Origin: Pleurotus djamor
Taxonomy: Eukaryota; Basidiomycota; Agaricomycetes; Agaricales; Pleurotaceae
Length of the DNA: 64,000 bases
Direction of reading: 5' to 3'
NCBI GenBank assembly: GCA_029747585.1
Contig: JAPEVF010000024.1
Location: 62,001 to 126,000, forward strand
Part shown: positions 33,122 to 46,512 of the stretch, one piece after another
How the letters are laid out: every line of letters starts with the position of its first letter
Numbering within the stretch: the stretch's first letter is position 1
The notes under the pieces: model-generated
Seen by the model: the letters and a program-made list of their open reading frames with translations, nothing else
What the model was told of the DNA's origin: nothing
Databases searched by the model: none
Position numbers and translations under genes: made by a program

Positions 33122-36020
33122 ATGGCACCCGCTCTGGCGAAATCCCCCTCGGCGACATCAGTAGGACGGTCTGGGAGTCGGTCAAAGGCGAGGCAGAGTG
33201 GGAGGTACAGTGTCAACGTGAAGGACTGGTATAGCATTGCAGCAGAGCAGGATACAGATGTTGACGATGATTTGGCTAAAGGTGCGTCTGCCCCCTTTCC
33301 CCGTACTGAGTCCTGGCCGCTGACTTGTTCGGTTGGTGTGCGTATGGATAATCATGTGCGCTTCGAAATGCTACAGCCCAGAAACGCCTACGAGATTTGA
33401 AAAACAAAATATCAGCGCAGTCAAAGAAAAACTTTGTTCTTGAGCGGGATGTGAGATATCTAGATTCACGGATAGGGTTGCTCATCCAGAATAGAATGGC
33501 TCTGGATGAGGTGCGTGGATAAATTCCTGCTCATTAGTGAGCTCTGAGCTCATACCATGACTTTTTATAGCAACGCGAAGTCGAGCGTACATTCGAGGAA
33601 GTAGACGAGTCAACAGGCAATTACCCCGACGAACGAAAACTCCAACAATACTCCAACTTCTTCTTCCTTCTCCAATCAGAGCCTCGACACATTGCTTCGC
33701 TATGCCGCCTCGTCACCCTCAGCGAAATCGACACACTCCTCCAAACCGTCATGTTCACCCTCTACGGCAATCAGTACGATTCTCGCGAAGAGCATCTGCT
33801 GTTGACGATGTTCCAATCTGTCCTTTCGACGCAGTTCGAGACGGCGACGGATTTCGGCTCGCTGATTCGAACGAATACGCCTGTGTCGAGGATGATGACA
33901 AGCTATACGAGAAGAGGTCCGGGAAAAGGATATCTGAAGCAGGCGCTGGCCGAGTGTATAAATAGTTTGATTGAGCACAAGGATTTGGATTTGGAGATAA
34001 ATCCAGTGAAGGTGAGTTGCTCTTTGTCTACTTGCTTGTTCTACGATACTAACTGAGGCTAGGTTTACGAGCAAATGATCACACAGGCCGAGGAGGATGA
34101 TGGCTCCTTGCCTGATCATCTTCCTCGGGGTGTTACGCCTGATGTTGCTGCTGCGAACCCGGAGGTTCAGGCAACAATAGCCCCTCGGCTGACGTTACTC
34201 ATGGAAATCGCGAATAGCTTTCTCATGGCCATCATCGACAGTTTAGACCTGGTTCCGTACGGTATCAGATGGATATGCAAGCAGATAAGAAGCTTGGCAA
34301 GGGTGGGTTTGCAATGCTGTCTTGTCATCGTACTTTCGAAGCTCACTTGCATTGTGTAGAGGAAATACCCAGATGCTACGGACTTTGCTGTGTGCTCGCT
34401 CATTGGAGGGTTCTTCTTCCTGCGGTTCGTCAATCCCGCCATTGTGACACCACAGGCGTACATGCTTGTCGACGAATCTCCTTCTAAACACCCTCGTCGG
34501 ACACTCACACTGGTAAGCCTGCATTGCCATCAACTCCACAACATCTCCATGGGTCTTATGCTCAAATGACCACATTTAGATCGCCAAGATGCTTCAAAAC
34601 CTCGCAAACAAGCCGACTTACGCCAAAGAAACATTCATGATGTCACTCAACCCGTTCGTTGAGAATAACAAGCAAAGAATCAACCAGTTTCTTAATGGGC
34701 TTTGCGAAGTTGGTGATTTCTATGATCAACTTGAGGTGTGGCAGAATCCATATTCACAGCCTCTAGCAGTAACTGATAGGCGATTTTAGCTGGATCAATA
34801 TATGGCTCTTTCCAAGAAAGACCTGATGATCAATATTACTCTGAATGAGTTGTACAATACCCACGCTTTGATGGTGCAGCACATTGATGCCCTCGTAAGT
34901 AACATCCCGTTGCAAATGGTTCAGAACATTGATTATGGTACCTTTTCCCTTTCGTTCCTTCCCAGGCTCCCAACGATAAACAACACCTACGTGTCCTCGT
35001 CGACGAACTTGGACCCGCACCTCCCCAAGTTCCAAGAAAAGAAAACATCTCAATAGAACTGAACCTCTTCAGCCGCTGGGACATCCCTGTCGATGAAATG
35101 CACAGCGCCTTGATGGACACCGTCTCATCGAGCGATATGCTCTACATGGAAGCCAAATCCATTCTCGTCCAACTTATCCGTTCTATCCCTCGTGTCGCGG
35201 AGAAACGACCGTATGATCTGGTCGCCATCGCCGAACGGGCTGCCACTACGAAAGACCCGACTCTCGTACGCAAAGGCATCAAAGTTCGAGAGATGCTCCG
35301 AGACCTAGATTCCCAACGCGTCATCGACTCAACAGACAATTACAAACTCATGCAGGAGGAAGTCGCAGCTGAACTAATTCACCTTGGGAACATGAAGGAG
35401 AAGATTCTCGCTGAGACGGGATCGTTGCAGGTGGTGTATCGAACGATAAGCGAGCACAACGATTATTTGCGGAGTCAATTGGAGCATTATAAGGCGTATT
35501 TGCAGAATGTGAGAATTACGGCGTCGAGTGAGAAGGCTGCAGGGAGTGGGCTTGGTGTTGTTTCTGTAGGAGGGAACAAGGCGAAGCCGATCAAGCAGAT
35601 GTATCTGGGGCCATATCGGTTCACGCATTCGCAGTTGATGCAGGAGGGGATCATTGTGGAGAGTACGGTTCCCGAGCATCGGTGAGTTTCTTTGCACATT
35701 TGGGCTTCGCCAATACGTTTGCTTACTGGGAATTCAGACGACCGAATATATATTTCAACATTTCTTCGCCGTCACCGAGCACATTCATCATAGCCCTGCA
35801 TTACAAAGGGCGAGAAAAGCCAATCTTAGAGATGGACCTCAAGCTTGACGATCTATTAGAGAAGGTATGTGTTTCTGTTCCCGCCCTTCTTCTGTCCCAT
35901 TACTAAGTTTTACTGGATGAATAGCAAAAGGACAACAAAATTCTTCTAGATCTGGAATACGTGCAATTGAACGTACCAAAGGTCCTCAGCTTGTTGAAGA
36001 AAATCTTCAGCAAACGGTGA
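33122..36020 (+). CDS. Ras GTPase-activating protein (fungal Gap1/Sar1-like, RasGAP + RasGAP C-terminal domains)
   Basis: Start ATG 33122 gives a basic Ser-rich N-terminus ([20 protein letters not shown]), then a helical segment ([20 protein letters not shown]). The GAP domain contains [35 protein letters not shown], the arginine-finger loop [30 protein letters not shown], the FLR motif in [19 protein letters not shown], and [20 protein letters not shown]. The RasGAP_C region follows: [37 protein letters not shown] and, at the end, [20 protein letters not shown]. It has no CH or IQ motifs, so it resembles the short fission-yeast Gap1 type and not IQGAP. Its role is to accelerate GTP hydrolysis on Ras and so damp mating, growth or morphogenesis signalling. 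About ten short introns. Confidence 0.9.
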
Positions 36021-36384
36021 CACACGAGGCTTACATGCGATATCTCTTATTCCACACTATCTTTATTTCCTTCCTTTTTTGCATATCTCATCACACTCAC
36101 CATGGTCTCCGTCGATATCGTTTCTATCTCTCATCTCTATCCCTTGTCTGTATGCAGCATCTGTTTGGTTGTCTGAACGTTCTTCAGTTGGATATCTTTC
36201 TCGCTCTATGGAAACCCTACCTTGTCCCTCATACACCTTCGCACTTTCATCAACCATTGTTCCTCTGTCCTTTATTTCATCGAGTGTATTATAGATATAT
36301 GAAAGTCATCGCTGGGTTGGAAAGAGAATAAGGACTAAGGTGGTCAAAATGAATTATTACACGATCTGTCTAAGCCCGGGACTA
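36021..36384. other. Convergent intergenic region (RasGAP / VPS15)
   Basis: About 360 pyrimidine-rich bases containing the two 3' UTRs. No gene seen. Confidence 0.4.
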
Positions 36385-39300
36385 CTATTCTGGCAGCACT
36401 TCTATTTTCCAGACTTTGATGGTTCCCGAGCGGTCACCGCTTACAATTCCACCTTTGAAAGGGGAGTCTATGCAGAGTAAGGTGGTAACAACGTCCTGAT
36501 GTGCCTTGAGAAGTGTTTGTTGGTTTTGGGTAATCAAGGAGATCCGTTGGGCAGGGCGGTTGCTACTACCACTGACCGGGGTCGACCACGTTTCGGTGTA
36601 GATTGAGGCAGTCCCAGAGGACGTTGAGCTGTAGGGGAGTTAGCGTCGTCAACAGAAGTCAGTCAACCAACTTCCGCGCACCTGTATGATGGCTTGTCTG
36701 ACTCATTTTCCGACTCGAGACCACTGATGATGAAGGTCCTCTCGAGCTTGGTTAAATCCCACAATCGAATTTTTCTGTCCTCTGATCCACTGATAATGAA
36801 GCCTCGTCCAGATTGACGCGTGCTCGAACGAGGATCATTTGGCATGTTCATTTCGGAGCGATGAGAGAAGCCACCAAAGTCCGTGCCTACGACAATAGCG
36901 CGCACATCTGGAGCGGGAGCGGCGAGAAATTCGTCCCGTTGAAGGGATTGACGACCTTTGGGATAAGGATCGCCTGTCGTTTGACGAGACTTGACGAGGG
37001 CTGCCAAGGCTGCAGCAGGACTCGTCTCCGCGTCAGACCCAACAACCGTTTGTACCTCGTCGGGTCCTTCCGAAGTCGCTGGCGGGGTAGTGTTCATGAC
37101 AAAGCTCTCTACAAGGACGGCCTTCTCGATGTCCCAAACTTCCAGAAGATTGGTAGTGGTCTTGTCTTTGGGGAGTCGAGATGCTTCTACAGCAACTATA
37201 ACCCACCTTCCACGGCCTTTCGTGGGGTGAACAACACATTGGTGTACGCGGACCGAGCGACCTCCACTTGCAATGCCAACGTGCCAGCTCTTCAGGAGAA
37301 GGCCAAACCGCCTATCCCAAAGGTTCAAAACTCCAGTTGACGTGCCAGCGATAAGCCATGAACGTTTGCGATCAACGCAAAGGCATGTTATAGGACCAAA
37401 ATGACGAGGGTTGGTCATTGTCTGTAGGACGTTCATTGTGAAAAGATCCAGCACGACTATGGAGGAATGTGTTGTAGCATAGAGTAGATTTGATGTGGTT
37501 TCTGGCGCAGGAGTTAGCGCGTATGATCTCGATGCACGCGGAAAGAGGCTTACCAGTATTATAGTGTTGCATGCAAGTAATGTATTCTCCTACATTCTCC
37601 ACTCGATGCTCGCGTATGACTTGTAATTTGTTGTACTTTGGCAAGGCACCTGTTTGAGTGATATCAACGCGGACGACGTGGAGACTGCCATCATCAGCTG
37701 CGCTCGCGAAACAATGGTATCCTTCAAGAACACAAACGGATTTCACCCTGGCATGGTGTTGTCCGTGAGTATGCCGCGGTTTGCTCGTAACGTTGCGTTC
37801 AAGCCTAGCTGTATCCCAGACCTTGACTGTTTTATCATCTGAAGCCGACACAAAAAACAAATGGTCAGGGGAAACTGCAAAGCCAGTTATGGCCTCTGAA
37901 TGGGAAGTAAGGTTGGCGATCAAGGCCGCGTCCAAGCGGCGTGAGGATCCATCGCGCAAGGTGTATCCAAGCCTTGCTGCGTTGCGTCGTCGTACTGGTC
38001 CTTCGTGGACCTTGGGACCGAATTCGTGTTGGTACTCTTGGTGACCATCTAGCAACAGAGTCTCTAGCATCTTGCTAATACCAGGTTCCAGATTATCTAC
38101 GAGAAGATCTATCAGTGCTCTGCCACACTAACATTTAGGACTTACCATGAACGGCGGATGCTAAAGCAGACGGAGGTCTAGGTTGTGGAGTGCCGCGAGC
38201 GGTCCCAGTAGTAGCTGAAACAGGTGAATTTCGGCCAGAAGGTTCAGGAGAACCATCCGATGAAAGCAACTTCGAATGAGCTTCCAGCACACCGGAAACA
38301 TTCGTCTTGAAGGATCCAACAGCAGGAGCTGCTTTACGAATGTCTGCGCCCCCTGTCTGCAGTCGACTAATAGGATGGAAGGGTATGGAATTGGCAGTCG
38401 ACACAACCGATCCAGTTGGACTCCCAGGTCTGTCAGTAAGGGAGGGGGAATTAGGGGGCAGAGGGGACTGGGAGGTAAGAGGGGTCGCTCGTGGGTCGCG
38501 TAGATTGTTGGGAACATTGAGAGATGAAGCAGATCCATTGATAGTGGCAAGCCTACGACGGAGATCTTCGAATGGTGCACCAGGGTTATCAGCACTGTGA
38601 GCCGAACTCATCCGAGGGCTAAGGACAGGTGTACGATTCGTGGACGAATCATATGTAGATGATCTTTTGGGAAAGGCGCGAACAGTATCTGAGTTGAGTT
38701 GTGACTTGAGGAAGATGGTGCGAGGGACGACGCCGAGTTTCTGTAACTCGATATTGCTGATAGTCTTGAGGTTTTTGTCAAGCTCCGGTTCAAGGACAAG
38801 TCGTGAGGAAAAACTACATGGTCTTCAGGAAACGGACACTGGACGCAGTGATTTACGAACCTGGAAGTCGCATTTGCTAGTTTGAGAATGTAATCCCTCA
38901 TCGCAGACAATTTCGATTCTTCTGCCGATGTCAAACCCAGAGCTTGCAATTTCTTTAACTGCGCTTCGTCACTATTTTAAACATTAGCATCAATCAATGT
39001 AGAAACCGCAATGAGACACGGACTCATCAGAGCGACGAGTGGAAGGACCACCAGTTTTCTTCATTGCGATCATGCTTTCTCGTGGGGTTTCAGTGCGAGC
39101 CATAGCACGTCGACCACCTCGCCAAAACGCGCTTTTGTCAGACTTCATTGCCCAGTGCACGGCAGAGTCGAACAATTGTCTAGGAAACTACGAAACAAGT
39201 CAATCAATACGGAGACTTTCATTCGGAGAACAGAGAAGCACACAGGAGGCTTCATTGCAGTCAATAAGCTTCTTTCGTCAATATCGACGACATCACACTT

Positions 39301-42231
39301 CAGGAAGTGTCGCAGTGAAGGGTATAGTATGCACCATACATCGCTACGAGGCAAGTGCTTTGCAGCCGAGGCCATGAAGGCAGCAGCTCCTAGGGATGGT
39401 CAGGAGACTTCGCAGCGCGATAACATTGATGATGTACCTTGGCGAATCCATATATTTGGGTGGTACAAGAAGCCGAGAGTGGCACTCATCAGCTCCCAGA
39501 TTTTCATCTTTTGGAAGAGCCCAAGTTCGCACAGACTTGTAAGGGACGCAAGAACCTTTGCAACGACGAACTCCTCCACATCTAAACAGGCAAGTCAGAG
39601 AGACTCGCCTAACGAACGGCTAAAGCTTACCTGAGAGAGCTTGGATCATCAATGGGAGTATGTACTCCTCCAGACTTCGACCACCCGCGCAGGCAGCCAC
39701 ATCAACAATGCTATCAAAGAAAGCGTAACGCAAGAGCCAATCACGATCATTCAGGTACGTGATCATGTGGCTTAGCAGGACATCGTTCGTCTTCTGTCTT
39801 CCTAAGAACACGCATAGAGGGGAGATGTTGTGAAGGACCGCACGCTTGACCACGCTGGATGGGTCCATAAGAAGAGTGGCAAGATGTTCTTGCATCGTTT
39901 CCTGGAGGTCTAGCATGCTAGCATCGTAGGAGAGCTATGAAAAAGGAGTACTGTTAATGAGAAAGTGAACATAGGAAGGGGTAGCTTGAATCCTGGCTAA
40001 CCTCTGAGTTCGCGTGATCGTATTCTTGTGCCTCTGCAGAGAGCTTGAAAGTCCCATGTGCTCTCAACGCCTGTCCCATTTCGAGGTAACGGACAGCGGT
40101 ATCGGCAAGTTGTACGATGCATTGAGCGTAGGTACAACGGACTGAAACCTCTGCATCTTGGATGAGATGTCGGATGTTTGGGATGATATACTCAGGGAAT
40201 AGGGCAGCATTTGAAGGCGTGATGACGGTGACCAGCATTAACTAGTCGAATGTAGAAGTAACCGTAATCCATTGATATACGTCGAATTGACTCACTACTT
40301 GAATCAGGGTTCTGAGAGCGCCACTTCGAACGAGGGGGGAAGTGTCGTGCATAAGGTCAATGATATATGGGACCATCATATCTAATTTAGCTTCGTCTGT
40401 GAGGTGGGAAGCCAGTGCTAGAAATACGTCCAAAGCATGGAGTTTTGAACTCGGGAGGTTGCAGTTTCGAACATGGGCGGTAAGCAGTGCCAATATGATC
40501 AGGGCGGGACCATCTGTACACCACGAAAGGTTATCTCAGAAACAGGATGATGGAGACGGAGACGGATATTGACCTTCGACAGAGGCGTGGCGGCCTGTTA
40601 GTAAAGAGGGACGTAGCGTTGAAGGTCGGTTTGGAAGGAACAGTTCTACGGGAAGAATGTCCTATTGTGCTTGTGTAAACCGATATGAAGTGAGGGAGAC
40701 AACGCAGGACGCACCTGAAAAGGCTTATATGATATTGAGGAGATCCCATAGTCAATCTTTATGCCTGTGACCGTCTCTTCTCCGTGATCGACAGCTATGC
40801 AAGGTTCAATTGTATCAAAGTCCGCCCATATTCGCTCGACACGGATATCCGAGTCATTCGGTATGGCAGCATTGTATGCCTCCGCTTTAGAAGCATCCAA
40901 GGTTGATGCCTTGGCATTGGTGAAAGGCGCTTCAGTAGGCAAGGGTGAAGTGGCTACGTTTGGATTTGGTGTGCTCGTCATGGATGAAGCAGCAGTGGCG
41001 AGTGACGGGGGCGAGTCATTGATGGAGGCAACGTAGTTGTGCAAGAAGGTATAGAAACATTCCGGGAAAATGGTGCCGCGGTATGTCTGCAAGAGCGCAT
41101 CGAAGGAAGGTCGAGCAGATGGGTCAAGACTAATCATCTGCTTTATCAAGCTCTACTGACCAACGGGTTCTCTGAGCTGTGATCATGGTCAAAGGAAGAC
41201 GCAACAGCACTCACTCGAACGCCCTCCTCTTCGATACTGGACAAATGGGAATCTACATTGTATTCTCCTTCTCTATACTTGAACAATTGACTGAGAGTGA
41301 AGAGAGCAGCGCCTTCCNAAAAAAAGTTCCGCTATGACACACCCCGCACTAAAGCAATCCATGGCCTCAGTCACTTTTCCATCTCTCTTGCCTTCATCGT
41401 CTCCGGCCAGTTTGGACTTCTTTGCGCTTATATCAGGATTGTCGGCAGCGGTGTAGAAACGTTCGGGAGCAATGTAGCACGTCCTTCGTCCAGACGTGTC
41501 AAAGTAGAAAGAGAAGTCGGAAGGGTCGTCTAAGGGGAGATAGGTAGGTTTGTAGGACGCGAAATCGGAGAGGTAGATCCAATTCCACGAAGTGACAAGG
41601 ATATTCTCGGACTTGATGTCGCCGTGAGAGGTCTTTCTGTTTCTCGTATCTCGGAGGGCGTTGAGTAGTTGGAAGGCAATCCATTTCTTCTCTATCGACG
41701 TAAGGAAAGGCCTCGTACTATGAAGTACGTGTAAATTCAGAGCACGGAAGAGATATAGGAACTTGATAGCGCACCTTATCCTATCATACAGGTTGCTCGC
41801 AATCCACTGCCGTATCACATACCCGGCATGATCAGTCTCTGCGAAAGTCTGATAACCATATACGTTCGGGATATCTGCGAGTGCCTCCCGTTCCACTGGA
41901 CAGTGCCATAACGTTCAGCGATTATATAGCAGTGAGATCCAATGGCGTACCCTTGAGACGTCGCGTATAGTTCCTCAAGCTGATGCCTGGGTCGGGCTTG
42001 ATAAATATCTTGACCACCAGATTCCCATTTCCATGCTTGCACTTGACCGTTTTAAGAAACCGAGCTGTTCCAAGACTGAAATGCGAAGCATAAACAATCG
42101 TCAAGGAAGATACAGGGCGTTGAGGGTGCGCACCTCTTCTCGTATATGACATCGCCCCCTAGTTCCGCGACAAAGGAGTCTAGTGCGCCTGCGTTGCGGT
42201 TTAGGGCTGAACCAGAGTTGACATTGCCCAT
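36385..42231 (-). CDS. VPS15: Phosphoinositide 3-kinase regulatory subunit VPS15 (pseudokinase-HEAT-WD40)
   Basis: ATG 42231 starts MGNVNSGSALNRNAGALD, a Gly-2 myristoylation context. The kinase domain reads VVKIFIKPDPGISLRNYTRR, VYGYQTFAETDHAGYVIRQW, the catalytic-loop variant KTSHGDIKSENILVTSWNWI, SDFASYKPTYLP in place of DFG, RRTCYIAPERFY and AMDCFSAGCVIAELFLEG. The middle region carries HEAT-type repeats (LLTAHVRNCNLPSSKLHALD, LFPEYIIPNIRHLIQDAEVS, EHLATLLMDPSSVVKRAVLH). The C-terminal half has WD40 repeats (HSEAITGFAVSPDHLFFVSA, SDDKTVKVWDTARLER, GVLNLWDRRFGLLLKSW, GSEDRKIRLWDLTKLERTF), ending RSGTIKVWKIEVLPE. Vps15 scaffolds Vps34 for endosomal sorting and autophagy. A lone N at 41318 breaks the frame in ELF-LEG; dropping it restores the conserved reading. 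Confidence 0.93.
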
Positions 42232-42434
42232 GAAGGTTGGGTGTAAGAGGCTACTGACTCTGACGCCTCTGACCACGGCGCAGATTTCCAAAACGGGCAT
42301 CCTTCATGCACCGGGCCGAGGCTGCCCAACTCAACGTTCAACAACCTTCCTCGGATTCCAACACATTCATATCGACTCCAAGGAAATATAGCTGTTTGCG
42401 TGAATTCTAAGCTACATATACTGGACAGCAGTCC

Positions 42435-44641
42435 CTAGTGTTGGAACGTCCTCCACTTGCTATTGATGACTTTACACGCCTTCTCTTCATTCTCCGATTC
42501 CGTCTCCATGTAAATCCCAGACCTAGTGGAGTCACTAGGTGCTTGTAGTACGACGCGAGCAGGATCCGTAGGTGTAAATTCCCGCCAAATTGGCGAGCGG
42601 GGGAGCTTATACGTGTTGGGGTTGCCTGTTCGAACGAACGAGAGGAAGTACGCGATGAGTTCCTTGGAAAAGGCTGTTTCAACTTCGTTCAGTCCCCGGA
42701 CCTCGTATGCACCGCCGAAATCCCTGTTGTCTAGCGGTTAGTACTTTGCTGATGATGAAGGTGACGAAGGAAGCACTTACAAACCAACAGTCCCTCTAGA
42801 TAACATGGAGTTTTCAGCGGAATGCCCTACTTGGTCGGGTTTCTGTTGTGACCAGAGACCATTCCGGCTCGGTTGGTTGTACCTATACGTCCAGGATGGC
42901 TGATCGCTGTAGATACGTGCGAGCTCGAAACGCTAAAGACGCATGACGTGAGTAAATCGCGTCGCGAAACGACCAAGGTGAGTAACGTACGGAGCAGAAG
43001 AAAAGGACACTACTCGTGATATCGGTCGAGTAATACCACTCGTCTGCGTAGCTCGATTTATTGAATGCTGAAAAGATATCCTTGATGTCTTCATCAGTGA
43101 GAAGAGGATACGAATCTTTCAACACCACATCGGTCTCGCCGAAAAGGACTGTATCATGCGTAGTCGCTCTGTATCACAGAGCGTAAGTACCGAGTGCATA
43201 ACGAGGGAAAGTAAATTGCTGAAGACGCACCCAGTGATCAAAGGGACTTTGGCATAACGACCAGCCTCGTAGGATTCAGTTGGGTATTCGGTGAACAATC
43301 GGCCATCTAAGACAGGCATGGTCCCGTAAAATGGGCCTTTGCTGGTGTGCACATCAACATAAGGTCAGGTCAGGTAAAATGGTAGGGGGCGGGCGGCGTA
43401 CAATTCGGTGGCGATACTATCGTGTGCAGCTGCAATCTCGGAAGCATCTACCTTGCGCAAGCAAGCCATCTTCTGCGATATATCGCCTTTGTTACAGCCG
43501 ACACGGTCTACGACGAAGTTGAATAGTGGCTGGCGTTTCCACGTTAGTTAGTCAGTGCCCTTTCAAACGGATAAGGAACTCGGGGAGTGAGGTATTCACC
43601 TCGTATTGTTCAGGCGAGCCCATCGGTGCTTTGTATACACTTTGCCCAATGGCTCCATGGAATAGCTGTTCATCCTTTTGAGCGAGTAGGTGGTATTCGA
43701 CGGAAGAGCCTCCGGCACTCTGCCCGTTGATGGTGACTCTGTTGGGATCACCTACATTTAGAAAAGAAGTCCTGAGTGAGTACTGAGCAAGCAAGGAAAA
43801 GGGCTTGTTGTTTACCGCCAAAAGATGAGATATATTTCTGAACCCATCTAAGGGCTTGCATTTGATCTCTGAACCCGACATTGAAGTCCCCATTGGAAGA
43901 ATCATTGAACGATGGTGATGAAAGGAAACCGAATAGACCGAGACGGTAGCCAATGCTAACGATGACGACATTGGGACTTTGTTCGACCCAGTGGTCGAAT
44001 TGGATGATGTTCTGATGGCCGAATTTGAATCCTATGAAAAAGAGCACTATGGTTCAGGAGAGGTGGTCAGAGAGGGGCTTGTGGGATGGCGTACCTCCGC
44101 CATGGATGTAGAATAGTACGGGAACTGTTGTAAGGGACGGATAGCTTCAATGGATATGCTAAGATATCTCAAGGTCACGGATGCGCACGGTTATCTCCTG
44201 GCTTGCTTCCAGCTGGTGCCCATACATTGAGCTTCAGGCAATCCTCCGTACCCGCGCCATCAAAGATCCCTAAAAGAAGTAGTAGTATCATATAATGAGT
44301 TTAGGATACTGGGCTACAAAGAATCCGACTCTCATACCCGTAGAAGTTCCTTGAATACAGAAATTTGCGAAGCTTCGTGCATCGACTATCGTCCCATTGG
44401 CTTGGCTGGAAACGCGGTCGGTGTCAAGAGGTACTGGTGCCCTGAATCGCTTGTCTTCAATGGGTGGCTCTGCGTAGGGAATGCCCAGGTATGCGGTAAC
44501 ACTGGGATACGTTCGGTTCCCCAGGTATTGGACGTAGCCTAAATCAACCACGTCGTCGCCGCCAGGCGTCTGTCCCAGCGCGGCAGCATGAACGAGGGAG
44601 ATGGAAGCCAAGATGTGCGACAGGAACCGTCCGGGATGCAT
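42435..44641 (-). CDS. Secreted type-B carboxylesterase/lipase
   Basis: ATG 44641 opens a signal peptide (FLSHILASISLVHAAALG). Family motifs in order: VTAYLGIPYAEPPIEDKRF, ARSFANFCIQGTST, a short-exon region around 44100-44280, then VLFYIHGGGF-type sequence near 44040, NVVIVSIGYRLGLFGFLSS, DQMQALRWVQKYISSFGG, DPNRVTINGQSAGGSSVEYH with the nucleophile Ser, FHGAIGQSVYKAPMG, PTESYEAGRYAKVPLITG, DEDIKDIFSAFNKS and the catalytic His in DQVGHSAENSM. It ends IYMETESENEEKACKVINSK followed by WRTFQH. It should be an extracellular esterase acting on lipid or aromatic esters. About nine short introns. A TATA-like element lies 56 bases upstream of the start. Confidence 0.88.
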
Positions 44642-44696
44642 GGTGGGGTATGAGGTACACCGACGAGTGAATCATGATATACGAGGGAGACGACTC

Positions 44697-44702
44697 TTTA
44701 TA
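44697..44702 (-). promoter_or_regulatory. TATA-like element of the carboxylesterase gene
   Basis: TATAAA on the minus strand, 56 bases upstream of the start codon, in a position usual for fungal core promoters. Confidence 0.35.
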
Positions 44703-46512
44703 CTGCTCGTTGTATAATCCATTGGTTTACAGCCCACATGTGACGATGCATTCGTCAAAGCACACATTCACGGGAGCGCGAAGGAGGGGCGGGGATAAAG
44801 GAGATCAACACTGCGTTTGATTCCGCTGTCATGCGAAGTTCCCCGTGTCAATAGGGGAGTACAAAGCTATCTATGATAGTCTGAGTGGGAACGATGAGGT
44901 GAATCACATTTGTGGCGGACGAACCTGTCTGGTGACATTTTAGCCCTGAGGCCTGAGCCGCGGGCTCCAGAGACATCGCAGAGCTTCAGCGTTGTTCATA
45001 TGAGCGAATTTGCACAGTTGCTTTGTTGGAGCTGGGGGATGGGATATTGCGCCATATTATATACCAACATCTAAGGAATGGAATTGTTCCATTCAACGCA
45101 CAACTCCTTAGGCCTTAGGTCTCAGGCCTCAAGAGCTCAAGGCCTCATCCAACCTTTCGTCTTGCGGTGGTTTGCAAGATACCTTTCCGCGCGTTCTACA
45201 CTTTCTTGGGTTCGCATACTATTGTTTCTCAGTAGATCGAAGTGACCATCGATGTTGCACGTTGAGATGTTGACTCTCCAGATGTGTCTTCTCGGTTCGG
45301 GGTCGCCTGCTCTAGTTTCCCCACTTACCCTCCGCTTTGACGACAAATTCGCTTACCCTTCGCTGAGGCCCAAGTTCGATGATTGACATGTGATCTCGAT
45401 TATGTACGACAGTCTAGATGATGTCGTTGCACTGACTGGACCTGATAATTATTATGACAGCGATTCTAGTTCGATCACCAGGAGGGAAGCTCTTTGGAGG
45501 GTTCAAAGTTTCTCGATGGAGCAATCTTGGGTGTGTGCATGTTTCAGTCACAGAAGTAGATAGATTCAAGGCATCCATGTCATTGTCGAGGCCTCCTTAA
45601 GAAATGAAGTCGTCAGTCTGCTTTCGCCGTTGTGCTGCAGATCTGAAGCCGTGAGGAATGAGCCCCTGAGTTGTTTCCTTAATAGCCCCTAGCGCGGATT
45701 GATGGGAGGGAGGATGTTAGTGTTTGCTCCGTTTTTCTCGCAGTGGTGTGTCGTTTGAAAGATGCGGCAAGAGAGAAAAAAGACACAGGCAAGAGAGAAG
45801 CAGGGACCGGAGTGTTGGGAAGAAAGGTGGATCTGAGATCCAGGTCACTCTAGTCATTATAGCCTTGGCCGTATCCCGGCTCTGCTTCCGCGGTGTAATA
45901 AAAATGGTCCGTGGTCTGTAGTCCCCCCTGGGTTGTGTGTATGCGCGCCGTGACGTTGTATGCAGCTCCCTTCCCGTCGTTGAAGCTGGTCGCTGCAGAA
46001 GAGGAGGCAGAAGAGGCGGAGGAGGCGTGTGACTTGTGACAGGCATAACCCTCAACCCAGTGACCTGCGTGACAAGTGCGCCTGTTTTCGCTTTCTGCGA
46101 TTTGCTTTTTGCAACCTGCGTAGCAGCACTTGAAGCTGGTGCCAGCCCGTGTAACTCTTTGCTATCCCTCCGCTAATATCGTTTCCATATAATATTATAT
46201 TATCCCCCTCCTCCCCTCCCCTTCTCCGCTCCCCAGTGACGTAGCCGCACGACGACGACAGCCTCCTCCCCTCAAAGACGTCGTCACCTGCCACTCCCTC
46301 CCCGACACGACACAAATCAATCTCCCTCCGGCTCATATCTGAAAACGTAAGCAGCCCCCTTCCGTCCCGCCCTCCCCGACCCCCGCCATCATGTGCCCTC
46401 CTCCTCCCCTCCCTCCCTTTCTCCCACGCCCGAGCTCACTGTTCCCCCCGTCTAGCAGCCCTCTCCCTTCTCCCCTCCCCACATCGTCGACGACGAACAC
46501 CACTTTTACTAG
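44703..46512. other. Divergent intergenic region (carboxylesterase / SNF5)
   Basis: About 1.8 kb without a supportable gene. Near 45050-45135 there are short repeated GGCCT/AAGGCCT elements. At 46180-46500 the sequence becomes strongly C/T-rich, as expected for the 5' UTR and promoter of SNF5. A 69-codon minus-strand frame at 45137-45346, without an ATG, contains FDLLRNNSMRTQESVERAER and looks protein-like; it may be the last exon of a small or decayed gene, but no upstream exon could be joined. Confidence 0.4.

Noticed and set aside
45137..45346. Minus-strand frame containing FDLLRNNSMRTQESVERAER
   Set aside because: It looks protein-like but has no ATG and no upstream exon could be joined, so it is only mentioned in the intergenic entry.
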